Shown here piece after piece: positions 1 through 13,600 of a stretch of 64,000 bases of DNA. The notes beneath the pieces were generated by a model, which saw only the letters and a list, made by a program, of their open reading frames with translations, was not told where the DNA came from and made no database searches. This DNA comes from Plumapathes pennacea (taxonomy: Eukaryota; Cnidaria; Anthozoa; Antipatharia; Myriopathidae). Position numbers and translations under genes: made by a program. Every line of letters begins with the position of its first letter. Position 1 is the first letter of the stretch. The DNA is taken from NCBI GenBank assembly GCA_964036295.1, contig OZ038466.1:18223097-18287096 (forward strand), written 5' to 3'.

Positions 1-673
1 AACAGAGGCCTTTGGGTTGTGCAGACCACGTTTCACGGCTTTTTCATTTTGGTAACAGGGCAGAAATTTCCTATGTGAACAAAAGATTAACTTTCTCCCA
101 CAAGCCGGGCAAGCCCGGTTACCGAGCTTATAAAATCCAAAGAGGTCCATAGAAAATTATTTTGCAGTGGTTTTACTGAAAGGAAGCAAACCAAGGATTG
201 AGATTGCAAGCCAAGTCAAGCCTTGTAACAAAATGCGCGAGTGTTTGAACACTTTCTGATACACGTGCAGTTGTCGCTATGCAAATTTTGTGTCTGGAAG
301 AGGCGGGGTTCTCCCTTTTATAGGCAGTTTAAGATTGCTGTTTTCTGCAGCCCGCAAGCCGCAAAAAAGTCACATGAAAAAGTAACTTGCACGTCCTGTG
401 CAAAAGTTTGAAATAACAAACAAAGTTTGAAATAACAGGAGCTTGATGCTCCGGTACTCGACTTCCCCACTGAACGCTTCCTAGTGTTGAAAACATAACA
501 GAAACACGTTAGACGTGACATATGACTTCATGCGGTTTGCGGAATACGTCAATCTTAAACCCTCTAATAACTGGGGCTTGCGTTTAAAGTTCTTACGGCG
601 TTTAGCTTTCCGACAAAATATCAGCCTTTGCGGCAGGGCGTTCAAATCTATCCAATATATCTAGGACAAAGAT

Positions 674-924
674 CTAGGCATCAACTGTTTCGTGGGACCC
701 GCAGACTTCACCAGCATCAGAAACCACGTTGGGTTGTAGCTCCATGTAAGTTCGTGAGTCGTCCGTACCGTTTTCCTGTGTTGGTGATTCCTGGTGTACT
801 CCTGCCTGCTGTGACGGAGGGCTTTTTTGTCTCAGTCTCCAAGTCAAGCAAGCTACGGCAATAATCAAGATAAGTATGATGGGCCCAGCTACACCTAAGA
901 TCACGGGGTCGCCAGAAGTACGAC
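674..924 (-). CDS. Gene A last exon: transmembrane helix and cytoplasmic tail
   Basis: Encodes GRTSGDP, then a hydrophobic helix VILGVAGPIILILIIAVACL followed by TWRLRQK as the stop-transfer sequence, then a tail of about 50 residues ending ETVDA. One tyrosine motif remains, RTYMELQP. Two positions that are Tyr in gene C (DAYEVCGAYETV) are Gly and His here (DAGEVCGSHETV). Positions 1-673 below it are 3' flank; they match 55.4-55.8 kb below gene C and hold no gene I can support. Confidence 0.88.
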
Positions 925-3900
925 CTGTAACTAAAAGAGAAGTATCCAGAAAACAACTTAGAATCAATACCTGTATTTAGAACTAACTGGCGCTCAGCCG
1001 TTACACTTTCTTACCTTTCTCCGTCACGCTATCACACGTTTTGTACTCTTCAAGCAGAATTCCTTGCACTGCGCTGCCATAACTGTTGGTCACGTTACAC
1101 GTGTACGACCCAAAGTCCTGCTGGGACTGTGGTCTGACGATCAGGAAATCGTCCAGCTCTTGTATGTACTCTTTATTTATAGACTCGCCTTCTTTACTCC
1201 AGCTGTAAGAAACGTTTTTATTGGGTTTTGCATAGCAACGCAGTACCACGGTCTTCTTAAGAGGACATGCCACATTCGTTGTTGATTCCTCTGCAATTAT
1301 CCTGGGAAGTACTGTTGATAACATGAGAAAATAGCATATCCTATAACAAATTTTAGATATTTTTTTGAACACTTAAAAGCTTATTATTATGTGCTCAAAA
1401 TAAAATTGCACCATTCTGCAAGAAAAACACAAAACACAAAACACAAAACAAACACACACACACACACACACACACAAAAACAAAAAAACAAAAACAAGAA
1501 TTCCTAAAATTTGGGTAACCATATGACTTCATACGTTCTTGACCACAAATACAGTCAAGAAATTTAATAAATTTCCATTGGTAGTGTGGACTCTTATTTA
1601 CCACGATTTATGTCATCACATGGTCAAAATATTGTGGACTCAAGAGGCGCTTCGCCGAGAACAATTATCCATGCATATTTCCTCACCAAAAGTAGTTTAT
1701 TGTTTATATATACAAGAAAGTTTCGTTGTATTTCGTTGCAAAGCGTGACACGATGGCGTCAGCTGGCGTCACATCGTTGTCTGGACTCTTTATTTACCAC
1801 GGTTAATCGACCAATCAGAGATCGAGCGAACTAGTATGCTCTGGTAAAAAATGCGATTACCACGTTTACAATTGCGTACCTTGCGTAACATCAGCAATCA
1901 ACTCTGGTTCTCCCGCAAGGATTTTCTAACGAGCAGAATTCAAGAGGAAAGATTGTTAGTTTTTAAAGTGGAAGCGAAAAATGACCACAGCCACAAAACG
2001 CACCACACATGCAAAATATAACATGGAGAACGGGCTTCAACCGTTCACTCCAAAGCTTAAAAGACAAATTCTCCCATCCTTGAAAAAGAAAATGTACGAG
2101 AATGTAGAGAGAATTGATGGTTTAATCAGCTTTTATATGGACTAGCTATATATCTAACGCCAAGTTCTCCATACTGTGAGCTACATCTCTGGCAAGAGAG
2201 AAAATTAATTGAAGTCGACCTCTTATGGAATGAAAGAGCTTGATCTAAAGAAAAAGGAAATACACATTCAACATAGTTTACCCCTGGTGTCCTTGATACG
2301 ATGGCTCTTTCATAGACACTGTAAATTTCCCCCTTCTCCAACTCCACATTTTCGTAATCCTTGACGCTACTTCCATCTCCGATGATAACAGACGGCGACG
2401 ACCAATCAATCGAATCTGCGTTGATGGCTACCGCGATGTAGTAGTCAATGTTGTTGTCTTGCGAGTATTTGTAGTTCCCCAAGTTTAAATCCGGTGGCAA
2501 TCGCTTATTTTCTCCACCGGTCTTATGGACGATCACTTGGTATGCGCTGCAAATTAGTACAGACTTATTGATGCAAATACATATTTGGGTGCAAATGGAT
2601 TTTGGGTTCTACTTCTTTTTGACTTTTAAGCTTACAGTTTCCAATGAAACAATAATATTACCCATAGCAACAATAAATTCCATAAGACTGATTTATTAAT
2701 ATATTTAATTGTTGACTACGGCATACTTTACGAATTACAAAGAAAAGCGAAGAGACCATGCTATACTTTAAATAAAGAAAAATTCGGATTTAGAGAAAAA
2801 TATTTAGTAAAAGTGTTTATAAGCTTTAACTTGGTATTAAACATAACATGGACAAAATGACATTTTTCTGTGCCTGCCAGTTTTGTTGACAAAAATATGC
2901 CTTTATGGGCGCGACATAAAACCCAATAGTTAGTCAAATAGTCAACTGTTTTGTAGCCATTTACCTTATTTCACCATTAAGATCACTGGCCTGCCAGAGT
3001 GTTACGTTCACTGCCATATCTTCTGTAATAATCTGTGCTACCTTGGCTACGCTAAGAGGCGGAGGAACTAAAACAAACAATTAAACAAAAAAAAGACACA
3101 AACAAACAAACATGCATACATACATACATATACACAGTCTAGTGAATGTATATCTACACGGATGTATGATATATTCTAAGAACTTTTAAAAAAGTCTGTA
3201 AGCATTTTCTATTGTACAGTACAAGTCTGTAAATAAAGCTAATCTTTTTTGAAATTTTCTGTGTTCAAATCCAAACGGAGTGAACTGTTTCAACCAAAAT
3301 GGATTAAGTAAAAAGAAAAAGAAAAGAAAATGGCAGTCCAATTTATTGGGAGTAAATTAGAGTAAGCCTCCAAACCAAGTTGACACCAAACGCTACTCCG
3401 TTTTCGGAGCTGACCAGTTAATGCACACGTCGTGAAACACCCTGTTCATAATTCGTCAACACAAGGTTTGTTTGCATGTAAATACTAAAAACCCTTACCA
3501 TCTGTTAACGTTGATGCAGTTACAGCAGTACTGCTGAATGTTCCTTCGCCACACGAGGTTTTGGCGGAAATACGAAACTTGTAGACTGTGCCTGGTTCTA
3601 AACTAGTAACTGTGTCATTTAAAGGACTGGCTGGAAATTTCTTTTCGTTACTATCCTTAAAAGACTTGTTATACGTTTTAGATCCTTCGTATTTGATCTG
3701 TCGAAAACCAAACACAAGAACGAACAAAGGAATAAAAAAAAAACAAACAAAAAAAAAAACAAAAAAAAAAAAAACAGAGGAACAGTCATTATTGTCTGTT
3801 TACTTTACTGCCTTCGCTGAGCTGTCAGCCATACGTCAAGTAGAGTAGGTTTGTCAATTGACCAAGAATGTCAATTTTAGTAGCTATGTCCATTTTTACC

Positions 3901-6900
3901 ACAACACACTAGTTTCTCGCTCTCTGATTGGTCGATTTACCGTGGTAAATAAGAGTCCAGACAACGATGTTGACGCCAGCATGTCACGTTTTGCAGCGAA
4001 ATACAACGAAAGTTTCCTGTATATTTCTAAATGTTGTGGTAAAAAACAAATTTCCACTGGTTTGCCGTGGTGTGGACTCTTATTTACCACGATTTACGTC
4101 ATCACATGGTCAAAATTAGTTGTGGACTCACTCGGCAAAGCGCCTCGTGAGTCCAGAACATTTTAACCATGTGATGACGTAAATCGTGGTAAATAAGAGT
4201 CCACACCACGGCAAACCAGTGGAAATTTATTAAATTTAGCATGTCACGTGAACATACCAGGAAACCTCTACGAAAAAATATCGATATTGTTAACTGACAC
4301 CGCTTGTCGAAGACTGACATTTTTGAGGATTGTGGTGTCTTCAAGAATTTGCTATGAACAACGCTTTTACAATAGACAAAGGTTATAAGTGCTACAAATC
4401 ATGCGGAAGGACCAACTCACCGTGTATGACTCAATGTCATCAGCGAATCGATCCGGTTTTTTCCATTTGAGTGTCACTTCCCGGGATTTGGTTTCAGATG
4501 ACACGACTTGAAGATCACGTGGTGCGGTTGGCGCTGTAAAACAGATAACGTGCATGCCATTAGACACTCAATCTCAAAACATTCTGTGATAAAATTTTCA
4601 CCCAACAAACACACACACAGACGTACAGCGTTTCTTTTAAATTGAAATCAAGTTCGTTTTCGAGGCATTTGGCAGTAAACCAACCTGCAGTTGTTCTTTC
4701 GACAGGAACACTATCTGGCCCAGGTCCAACAGACGTGTAAGCTTTAACTTTGACGGAGTACTTGTTACATGGGGCCAAGCCTGTCAGCAATATCGACTCC
4801 TTGGTTGTGTTTGTTTGAACGACTGCGCTTGACGAGCTGCAAGTTACTTCATAAGCGACAATTATTCCACTGCTCTCGTTTCTCAAAAGTGGTCGCCATG
4901 ACACGTTAAGAGCTGTCTCATTAAAATCGTCAACCACAAGACCATTTGGCGCGAAACAAGGAGCTGAGAAGAACCAGATTAAGAAATATTACAACCACTA
5001 TTAACAAGCGTTCGTTAATGTTTATATTTTACAATTAGATAAAAATAGAGTAATTCCCAAATAACTGTCGAAAGTAATCGTGTGATTGCGTTGACTTTGC
5101 GTTTGCTACGCTTTTGGATTGGTCCAAACAAGTTCCAAAATATTTCTGATCAATCACGAACAAATTAAACACGAGTAGGATCTTCTCATTTAAGCAAGCA
5201 ACTGGCGATGGCTTTTCCTAGCACTGCTGATTGGTTTCTTCTTAAAAGTGTAACCATTGAAAACACAACTTACTGTGACTCATAATTGGTTGAAAGTGTT
5301 TCGTACAGCGTAATTACGTTTGTGTAATTACGTTGGTTTTTGGTTTTCTACAATCATCTGAAAACCGCCCTAAGTATGCAATCGGAAATCCCGAGCTCTG
5401 CAAGGGTAATAATCACGATGCTAATGCTGTAGTATCGCGCTATTTGGAGATTTCAAGCGGGTCACCATCTCGAAATCTGATGTTTGTCAGTCTGTCTGGG
5501 GCACGACCTCCAGGCGAGGTTGCTAAGTAATTCATTGAAATGAAAACCAAAGAGCACCGATGGAAGTGATTTTACACAACAAGATGTCGATACAAGGCCA
5601 AGCTATAAACATCCCGGGTATTTTGCTATTGTATGGGAGGCGAGCTCGCCAGCCGTGAAAGGAATGACACGATTTCTTTAAGGCACCGGACTGGAGATGA
5701 CCTGAGCACAACCCCAGACGCCAACATTGTGTTAGAACTCGGACAATTCTTCAGAATGGACAAGCAAAATACAGTTGGTGGGAATCGAACAATTACGGCA
5801 AACTTCACCGTTTGACCGTTTACAGGTTGATCCAGGTTTTGTCACGACCGCCGCGTGCGCTCAATGCAATAGAGATTGGACTTTTCGAACTGTATAAGGG
5901 CTGGGCCCGGTTGTTCAAAGAGTGGATAACGTTATTCACTGGATAAATCGCTATCCAGTGGGTGAGTGTTAACATTTAAACTCATTTTCTCAACTGGATA
6001 AGGATTTATCCGGTGGATAACGCTAACCACTCTTTAAACAATCGAGCCCTGATCTTTATTTCGAAATCACTAAAGGATAACGTAGACGGTATTATGTTTG
6101 GGGTTTTGTTTCGAAACAACTTGAGTTCATTAATATGCATGCCTAAGTGCAGTGCATGCAATCCAGAGTATAAAAAGACTGATGACTGATGCAAAAGCAG
6201 TTCACTCTTGTTTATGATTGACAAAGCTAAAAGATTAATTATTTTAGTGTTGGGGTTTCTGCAACAATCACGTTCGATAAACACAAAATGGTAATATTTA
6301 CCGTCCTCTTTGGTCCTGACAGTTTTCTCTTCACTGTACGGACCAACTCCTTTATCATTTTTCACTTGAACGCGAATCTTATATTGGGTCCACTTCGTCA
6401 GCGAGTCCAGCTCAACTGTAAGCATTGTGCTCTGTACTGTCTTCTCTTTTTCTGCCACTCCGTCAGGTCGGTAGGAAATCTCGTATCCTTGCAATGGTCC
6501 ATTAACTTTTTCGGCTGGCTTCTGTACAGACAACACAAAGGTTGCGAAAACATAAAGATCCAAGTACTCAAAGCCATCCCATCCCTACCCCTACCCCTCC
6601 CCCCCCCTCCGCCCCCCCCCCCCCCCCCCAAAAAGAAAGAAATGAAAATGAAAGCAAAGATAAGCAAAAATAGAAATAAACAAAGAAAATCGAGTGCTCT
6701 GCACCTTTCTCTACTTGAATCTCTTCAAACAAGACTGACCGTAATTTCTCTCAATTAGTCGTAACACCCCAATTTCTCATCATCACTGGTATTGAAAGTG
6801 GTGAATTGCTGGATGTTCGATATCTTCCACACGTATAGTTGTACTACTATAGGACATACGATCACTTGAAGTTTGTGGTATTGTCTCGAGGAACTCACAA

Positions 6901-7559
6901 AAAGCAGAGCAAAAGACAAAAGATGGAAAAAGATTATCAGTCAACCGTGTAATCACACTAAAATTCCTCTAAAGACGCTTGTAGCTTTGACGGACCAGCA
7001 GGCAATTTTTACATTTTCGGGTATAATCTGAGTCAACATATACCTTCCAAGTTATCTTTATCTTGTGGGATGACGTTGCCACAGCACTCTCTATGACTGG
7101 AGCAACTTCAGGTACTGGTGCAGGAATATATATATATATATATGTATCAGGTTTTACTGTAGCTCGAGCTACACACATAAGCTTCAAGTTTCGCGATTAC
7201 GATGCAACGGTTGATATAATCATGTGTCACCAACGAGCTGCATAACTCGTTAAAATGTGCACGTGAACTAAAATTGGTATATAAAAATAAAACACCTTAA
7301 AAAAACCACCACACCGATAAAAAAACATATCATCGTCCAAACCCTCGTCTGATAACAGCGCAGCTGCATAGCGAACAAGTGAAACAAAACTGCCCGTCGC
7401 TGCACTGCATTCCTATAGTCAATTCAACTCCTTCAACTACTCGCTAATATTAACTGTCAATTTTAGCATTTAAAAGAAAAAAGGAAATATCCCACCGTCA
7501 ATACCCATGTTTATATTTGCACCCGGAAGCATTATTCTAAGGCCTCTAATACTCGTAGT

Positions 7560-7601
<42 letters not shown>

Positions 7602-10600
7602 CATATCAACTGAACGTGGCAGCCGACAGTTTCTGGGCGCGTATTGACCATGAGAGCGATTCTAACATCGGTCAAGCTACCCTTGGCAGTGTGGCGGTTA
7701 TTACGTTATATATTCGCCAGGGATAACTTACGTGTAGAGTCTGTTGTAAATTCCACCCAGTCACTCCACAGTCCTTCGCCAACAGTACTGACCGCGTGTA
7801 ATCTCACCTTGTACGCAGTGTACGGAAGCAGGTCCGAAATCTGGAAACTCGAAGATTGCGAAGGGGCCGTTACCGAAGTAACATTGCTTGAGCTGCCACT
7901 AATATGGTGTTCTATGATGAACGAAGAAATGGAGCCTTCATTGGAGCCCAGCGCAGTTATGCTCCACTGTAGTGTTACGTTCTTTGATTGGATGTTGCTC
8001 ACTTTAACTGAGGTAGGAGCAGCAGGAACAGCTGTGTTGAGCGAAAAGACCAAACTATCGTTAATTCATCAACTATTCCCAATGATGCACATGTGTGCAC
8101 GACACAATGAAAAGTTCGTCCCGCGTGGGAAATTCTGGAACCGAGAAAACAGTTAAAACTGCTTAGAACTAAAACGCTACAGCGACAAAGGACTGAATGA
8201 TTCTTAAGTTGATACATCGCAAATTTTATTTCTGTCAATCTCTTGCCCATAAACGGTATTTTGACCATTTTTAAAGCATGTTCTAGCTCAAAACATTCAC
8301 AAAATACAGATCTAAATACATGATTACCGTATTAGGGGTTTGAACAATTAGACCCAGATAGTAGAACCCAAAATCTTGGTGGAACGTTCTTACATGGGAT
8401 AAAGTAAAACAGTGCATACCAATGGAGGAAATCCAATACAACTTTATCTTAATTAAACTTGCATTTCTATAAGACTATAAATACCTAATAGTGAGCGGTC
8501 AATTCACAAAACATTTACACGGGCATTTTATACAATAGACATCATTTCAACATCTCTGAACGGATTTCAGATATAAGTCTGACTAGTATTGTTATACTTA
8601 CAGAGAGTAACAGCAACAGCAGTAGACCGTGTGACTATCGTCTCTGACTTGATTCCTGCATAAAACGCAGAGCAGCTAAACGCCGTACACGCCACAACAC
8701 GTGACGATAAACCTTCTCTCACGCAGTCGTACTTTGCTGCAATGTCATCTACAGAGGTGAAGTTAACTCGCAGAGTAGAAACACTGACACCGTTCAAAGA
8801 ATCATTTGAGCGGATCACGCCATAGGAGAGTGACGTAACATCTGTGTTGTTCAGCCACCACTGCATTACGAGTTGGGACTGGGAGGTTACATTACAGAAC
8901 ACGTCAACAAACTTTCCTTGAGTGAGAGGGAGGGCCTTCCTTGTTAACGTCATTACTGGACGCAGGACTAAAGGAGAACATGGAATATTTTAATCTCACT
9001 TATTTTGATACTGTCACTGATAATCGCTCAAGTTAACATAAAAAATGAATATGAAATATCAGGAAAACACTTCGCATTAAACATTCTTTTAGTAAGTAGT
9101 TTTACAAAGAAGCAATTTTTGGCGCTCGAATGATATGGTCACTGGACTGGTATGGTTGAAACTAAAGTCACCAAGTCGAATGGACTCACCATGGTCACAT
9201 CCGTACAGGTCAATCCTTAGACATGGTCCACTGGATGATGGTGTCCATGAATCTGCTATGACTCGGATGTTCCGAGCCACAACAGGAACTGGGAGCCAGT
9301 TAACTCGGACTCCGTTCTTGTTTACGTTTCCATCAAAAGTCTACGGAAACGCAGACAATAAAATAGCGCTAATATATATATTTAACTGTGATTAGCCAAT
9401 GCCAACATGTAAAACTAACTTCCGGGAGAAAAATCAAGCACAAGGTGACGAGAAACAAATTGTCAAATATAGATCGCAATTGCGACAATTGCTATTCTCG
9501 ATGACAGAGGAAGAAAGGGGCGTTGGGAGGAAGGGGGGGGGGGGGGGGGGAGGGGGTGGAGCGGAAGGAAGGAGTGAAATGGGATGTTATTTACGTGACG
9601 TCTCAAACACGCTTGCAATAATTTAACACTTAGAGTTGGAAAAATCTCACCTAGATTTCCAGTCAAATAAAGTCAAAAGATTACTTTCCATGGGATATTA
9701 CGATACTCGCGTTGCTCTCAGAAGTAGCATGCTCAACGTACTGTCTGTTCTCTATTATTGTACATAAATACTAACAACTCGGGAACTTTGCCAGCAACCA
9801 ATGAACAGGCTTTGCTGCTTATGTAAGCATTATCATACCATCACTGGACCAGAGTCTTTCAGCTTGTAGTCTTGCCAGCTTGCACTCAACGAAGAATCGT
9901 ATTTATAGCTGATTTTGTACGTCTTGACCCATTTGTCACTTGAATGATGACCTTGAGTGGCCACGCCTGTAACTGTTTTCACCTGACCAAGGTCAACCTG
10001 CAAAAATGTGAAACAGGTAAAAGTAATAAATAGGTGAACGCAAAGATACACCACGTGGTGGGCAAAAGCACAAAAACGATGAATGCCACGTTACATAGTG
10101 TTGTTAGATAGAAGAAAGACAAACTACACTTCTAGTACATTGGTCAGTATGTAACATAATCAAAGCAGCAAGGCAGCTGTAAGCTCGCGAATTCGTAGAA
10201 AGTACTTTTGCGGGAGTGGGTATTTAATAGAACTGGCTCAAGGCCACATCGTAAAAATTGCTTAATTTTAGGTATGTGGAAGTGCGCATCCGTTTCCGCT
10301 GGCCTCCACCTTTTTGAACCGCGTATTCGATTTAGTCTCAGTTTTGAAAACCCTAATTTACAAGGCGGCAGAGGGTGAAAATTATAAACTTAGACGCTCG
10401 AATTGGGAGAATTTAAAATTCTTCACCGAGTGCCAAATCTTTGAACCGGAAGGAGACCTTCCGGAGTCGCACTGAAAAAAGTCTATCCGTGACTTCATTA
10501 CTCATGTCATGCACAGCTTATATCCAACATCTACATACTTCATCAGAGGCCATGATACTCTAGCCTGGGCTGCATTCAAACTAGATACGTGCTTAAAGAA

Positions 10601-13600
10601 AACACGCCTTTCTTCTTTTGGCTGAATTTCAAGTGGAATAAGTTTAAGTGAAATCTGATAACTTGTTGACATTACTTGCGGTTTTGGTCAAATTCATTTT
10701 CGAATTCTTCTTCTCTTAGTTCTCTACAGCATTTTTCATTGCTGGCGAAAACTATGCGAAGCAAAGCAAATATAATCAAACGATAGAAATATTTCGACAA
10801 GCTGAAGTCGCTCAATCGCGATCAGGGCTGTCAGTGGTCACGGGTCTTTCAACTTTGACTTACGCTTGTCAAACCGAGAAATTACCAAAACCTCTGTGAT
10901 AATGGTTCTGAAGTGCAACAGATCTACTCGCAATTCAGGAATACAATGATAACAATCAAAATAACTCCAGAAAACGTCTTCCCATCTCTTCGTTTCTTCA
11001 TGCGTATTCGATGATGCTCAAATTTCAAAGGCAATTGTTGACACAGCATGACGGACTGACTGACTGACTCAGTCTTAACTGCAATAAGGTGGGATACTTA
11101 AAAATGCCACCGCAAAAACTACTTCGACGATCGCGTTCTAGATTTTGTTGCGTTGTCGGTAATATGGATACTGCCCAAATTGGGAACAGAACGACTTCCA
11201 TATTTGGAATCCATTGTTGACAGCACCGGGACACATTCCAATTGACTGGATCGCATGAAGCTTCGCTTTTCAGCACTTCGTGCTGAACGCGAGCTTAATA
11301 AAAACAGCTTTCAGATGACGGGTAATGTTACATAGTGTTGCTAGAGAGAAGAACGACAACCACGTGCGAAAATACGCGTTTAAAGTCCACTAGTCTGCAT
11401 AACATCAACAGGTTTTGGAAGATATAACCGATGCAAACAAGTTTGAGCTACCTGTAGGTATCCAGCATTTGTGTCGGAGCTGCACCATGTCGAGGCCTTG
11501 TACAACCGTCCATTGGATGGGGTGTTCGTGTTGGGCTGAGCTGTGATCTGTGAATCGTTTACCGAGTTATCCTCCATACCCAAGGAAGAACGGCAAGCTA
11601 AAAGTAAGGAAATAAGAGGAAGATACAATAAATAAGTAATCATTCTACCTGAACAACAGACCGTAGCGAAAAGTAAAGAGGTTATCAACGCTAAAAAACC
11701 AATAGTTGCGCATCACATTTGCATACTTTGTTTCCCCGTGGGGGTGTGCCTCACGGTTTTCCAAACCCTTACTCTATTTCAGACCAAAATATACGATTTT
11801 CCATACTCTATTTCAGACCTGATTGCAAAATGTGTACCCCATTTCAGCTTAACCAAATCTATACCCTATTTCAGACTAAAATGCTTGAAAACAATAGCCT
11901 TTGGTGACTGGCACATACCTATATGGCGTATTTATGGGAGTATCTCCCCCCCCCCCCCCGGGGATAATTTGAGAGACTGAATTGGTACCTTGCGCTGCTC
12001 CATAAACCTCCACTCTGAGGAGGGCCCACTCATTGACGTCAGTAGGCCAAAAACGGATAAACTTGGCCCTTGGAAGACTGGAAACGTTGTTTTTCTTGAC
12101 AGTAGTCCTGTCTTTGTTGCCAATAAATGTCTGCCGGGAAAGGAGATTATAACCAGATGACGTCACTTGGTTAAAACCTTCCAAAATAGATACCAATCAA
12201 TAAACACACCACAGTCAAACCTCTATTAAACACCCTCTACTAAGCGATCACTTATTAAAGTCCCGGATTTGCTCCACTTAATTACTGTAAACTTGACCTC
12301 TATTTTAGCGGTCACCTCTATTTAAACGGTAAGGAAAACAAAGCAGTGCCATCCACTCTACACACACCTTGTTCACTCCATTTTCTTTGTACGTGTTCCA
12401 CGACTTGTTGTCCAATGACAAGTAGATTTTGTATTTTGTAGTCCATTCTTCTGCCGGACAACCGTTTCCTTTCGTAGCCAGTGCACAGATAAAATGAACT
12501 CCACCAAGATCGACCTGCAGGTAGTCATTACCGGTGAATGGCGTCGAGGCTTCCCAAGCGCAGTTCGTCACACTGAACCTGCCGTTGTAAGGTGCGTATA
12601 AATTATTCGGATGTGTTGTCGCTGTCATCCTGTGATCAGGAATCTTGGAGCGATCTGCAATTCCTACGGCTGTGTTTTGACAAGTCTCTGAAAAGTAACA
12701 AAACTAAACTGAGGTGTGTGATAGGACAATTTCCTGACGTCTATGACAAAACAAAAACGAAAACAAACACACACACACACACACACACACAAAACAAACA
12801 TTACAAGAAGATAAAACTAGGCCGGTACGTAAGTTGAAATATAATTAAATTCTGGATAGTAATGAAATAAACCGTATTCTGAGATTAAGGTTAGGTAGCG
12901 TTCGATTCCAAACTCGATTTTACAACTAGTACATGTACAGAAACGCGTGCTGTACACGTACCAGGCGCTCCGTACAGTTCCACTCTCAGGCAACAAAATC
13001 CCCGACAGGTCTTGGGAACCACACGAACGTATCTGGATACAACGCCTTTAAACAAGATTTGTTTAACCGCCGTGTTCCTGTCTCCATTCCCCTGAAAATC
13101 CTGCAGAAGATAATAACACGCATCACGTGAACTTGTAGAAAGGATACAACATACTCACGGCATAATATTCAACAACGTAGTTTCTGAACAGCGGACAACA
13201 GGGTGGAGGAAAGAGGGGATGTTGCTAAATGAATGATAACAACAACAACATTATTCACTTTAAAAATTCACTTTACTATTCACTTTAATACCAGTCAATA
13301 ACACCCGTACCCGTCTCGTCCAACTGGAGTAAATTTTCAACACACATGAAAACCACGTTATTGTGCGCAACGTAGAAAATTTACTGATTATAATCAACTA
13401 ATAATTGAGTATCGAGTCTGAGTTTTGAGTTCCTTTGCTAAATCCTGAGGTTCTACGAACTAGGAAAACTGCATTTCACAAACTGTCCTTTTCACAATTT
13501 TGTGTAATAAACACCGACTCAAAAACAACGTGATCGCACGGTCAAACTTAAAATTAAAGAAAAAACAACGTACTTCCGCATTGTGGTCTATCATACACTA

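Noticed and set aside
6398..6667. Minus-strand frame beginning with a Gly-rich segment
   Set aside because: It comes from a poly-C tract next to the FN3-2 exon in the wrong frame.
9399..9626. Plus-strand frame with a poly-Gly stretch
   Set aside because: It is the translation of a G homopolymer in an intron, antisense to gene A, and its counterpart in B differs.
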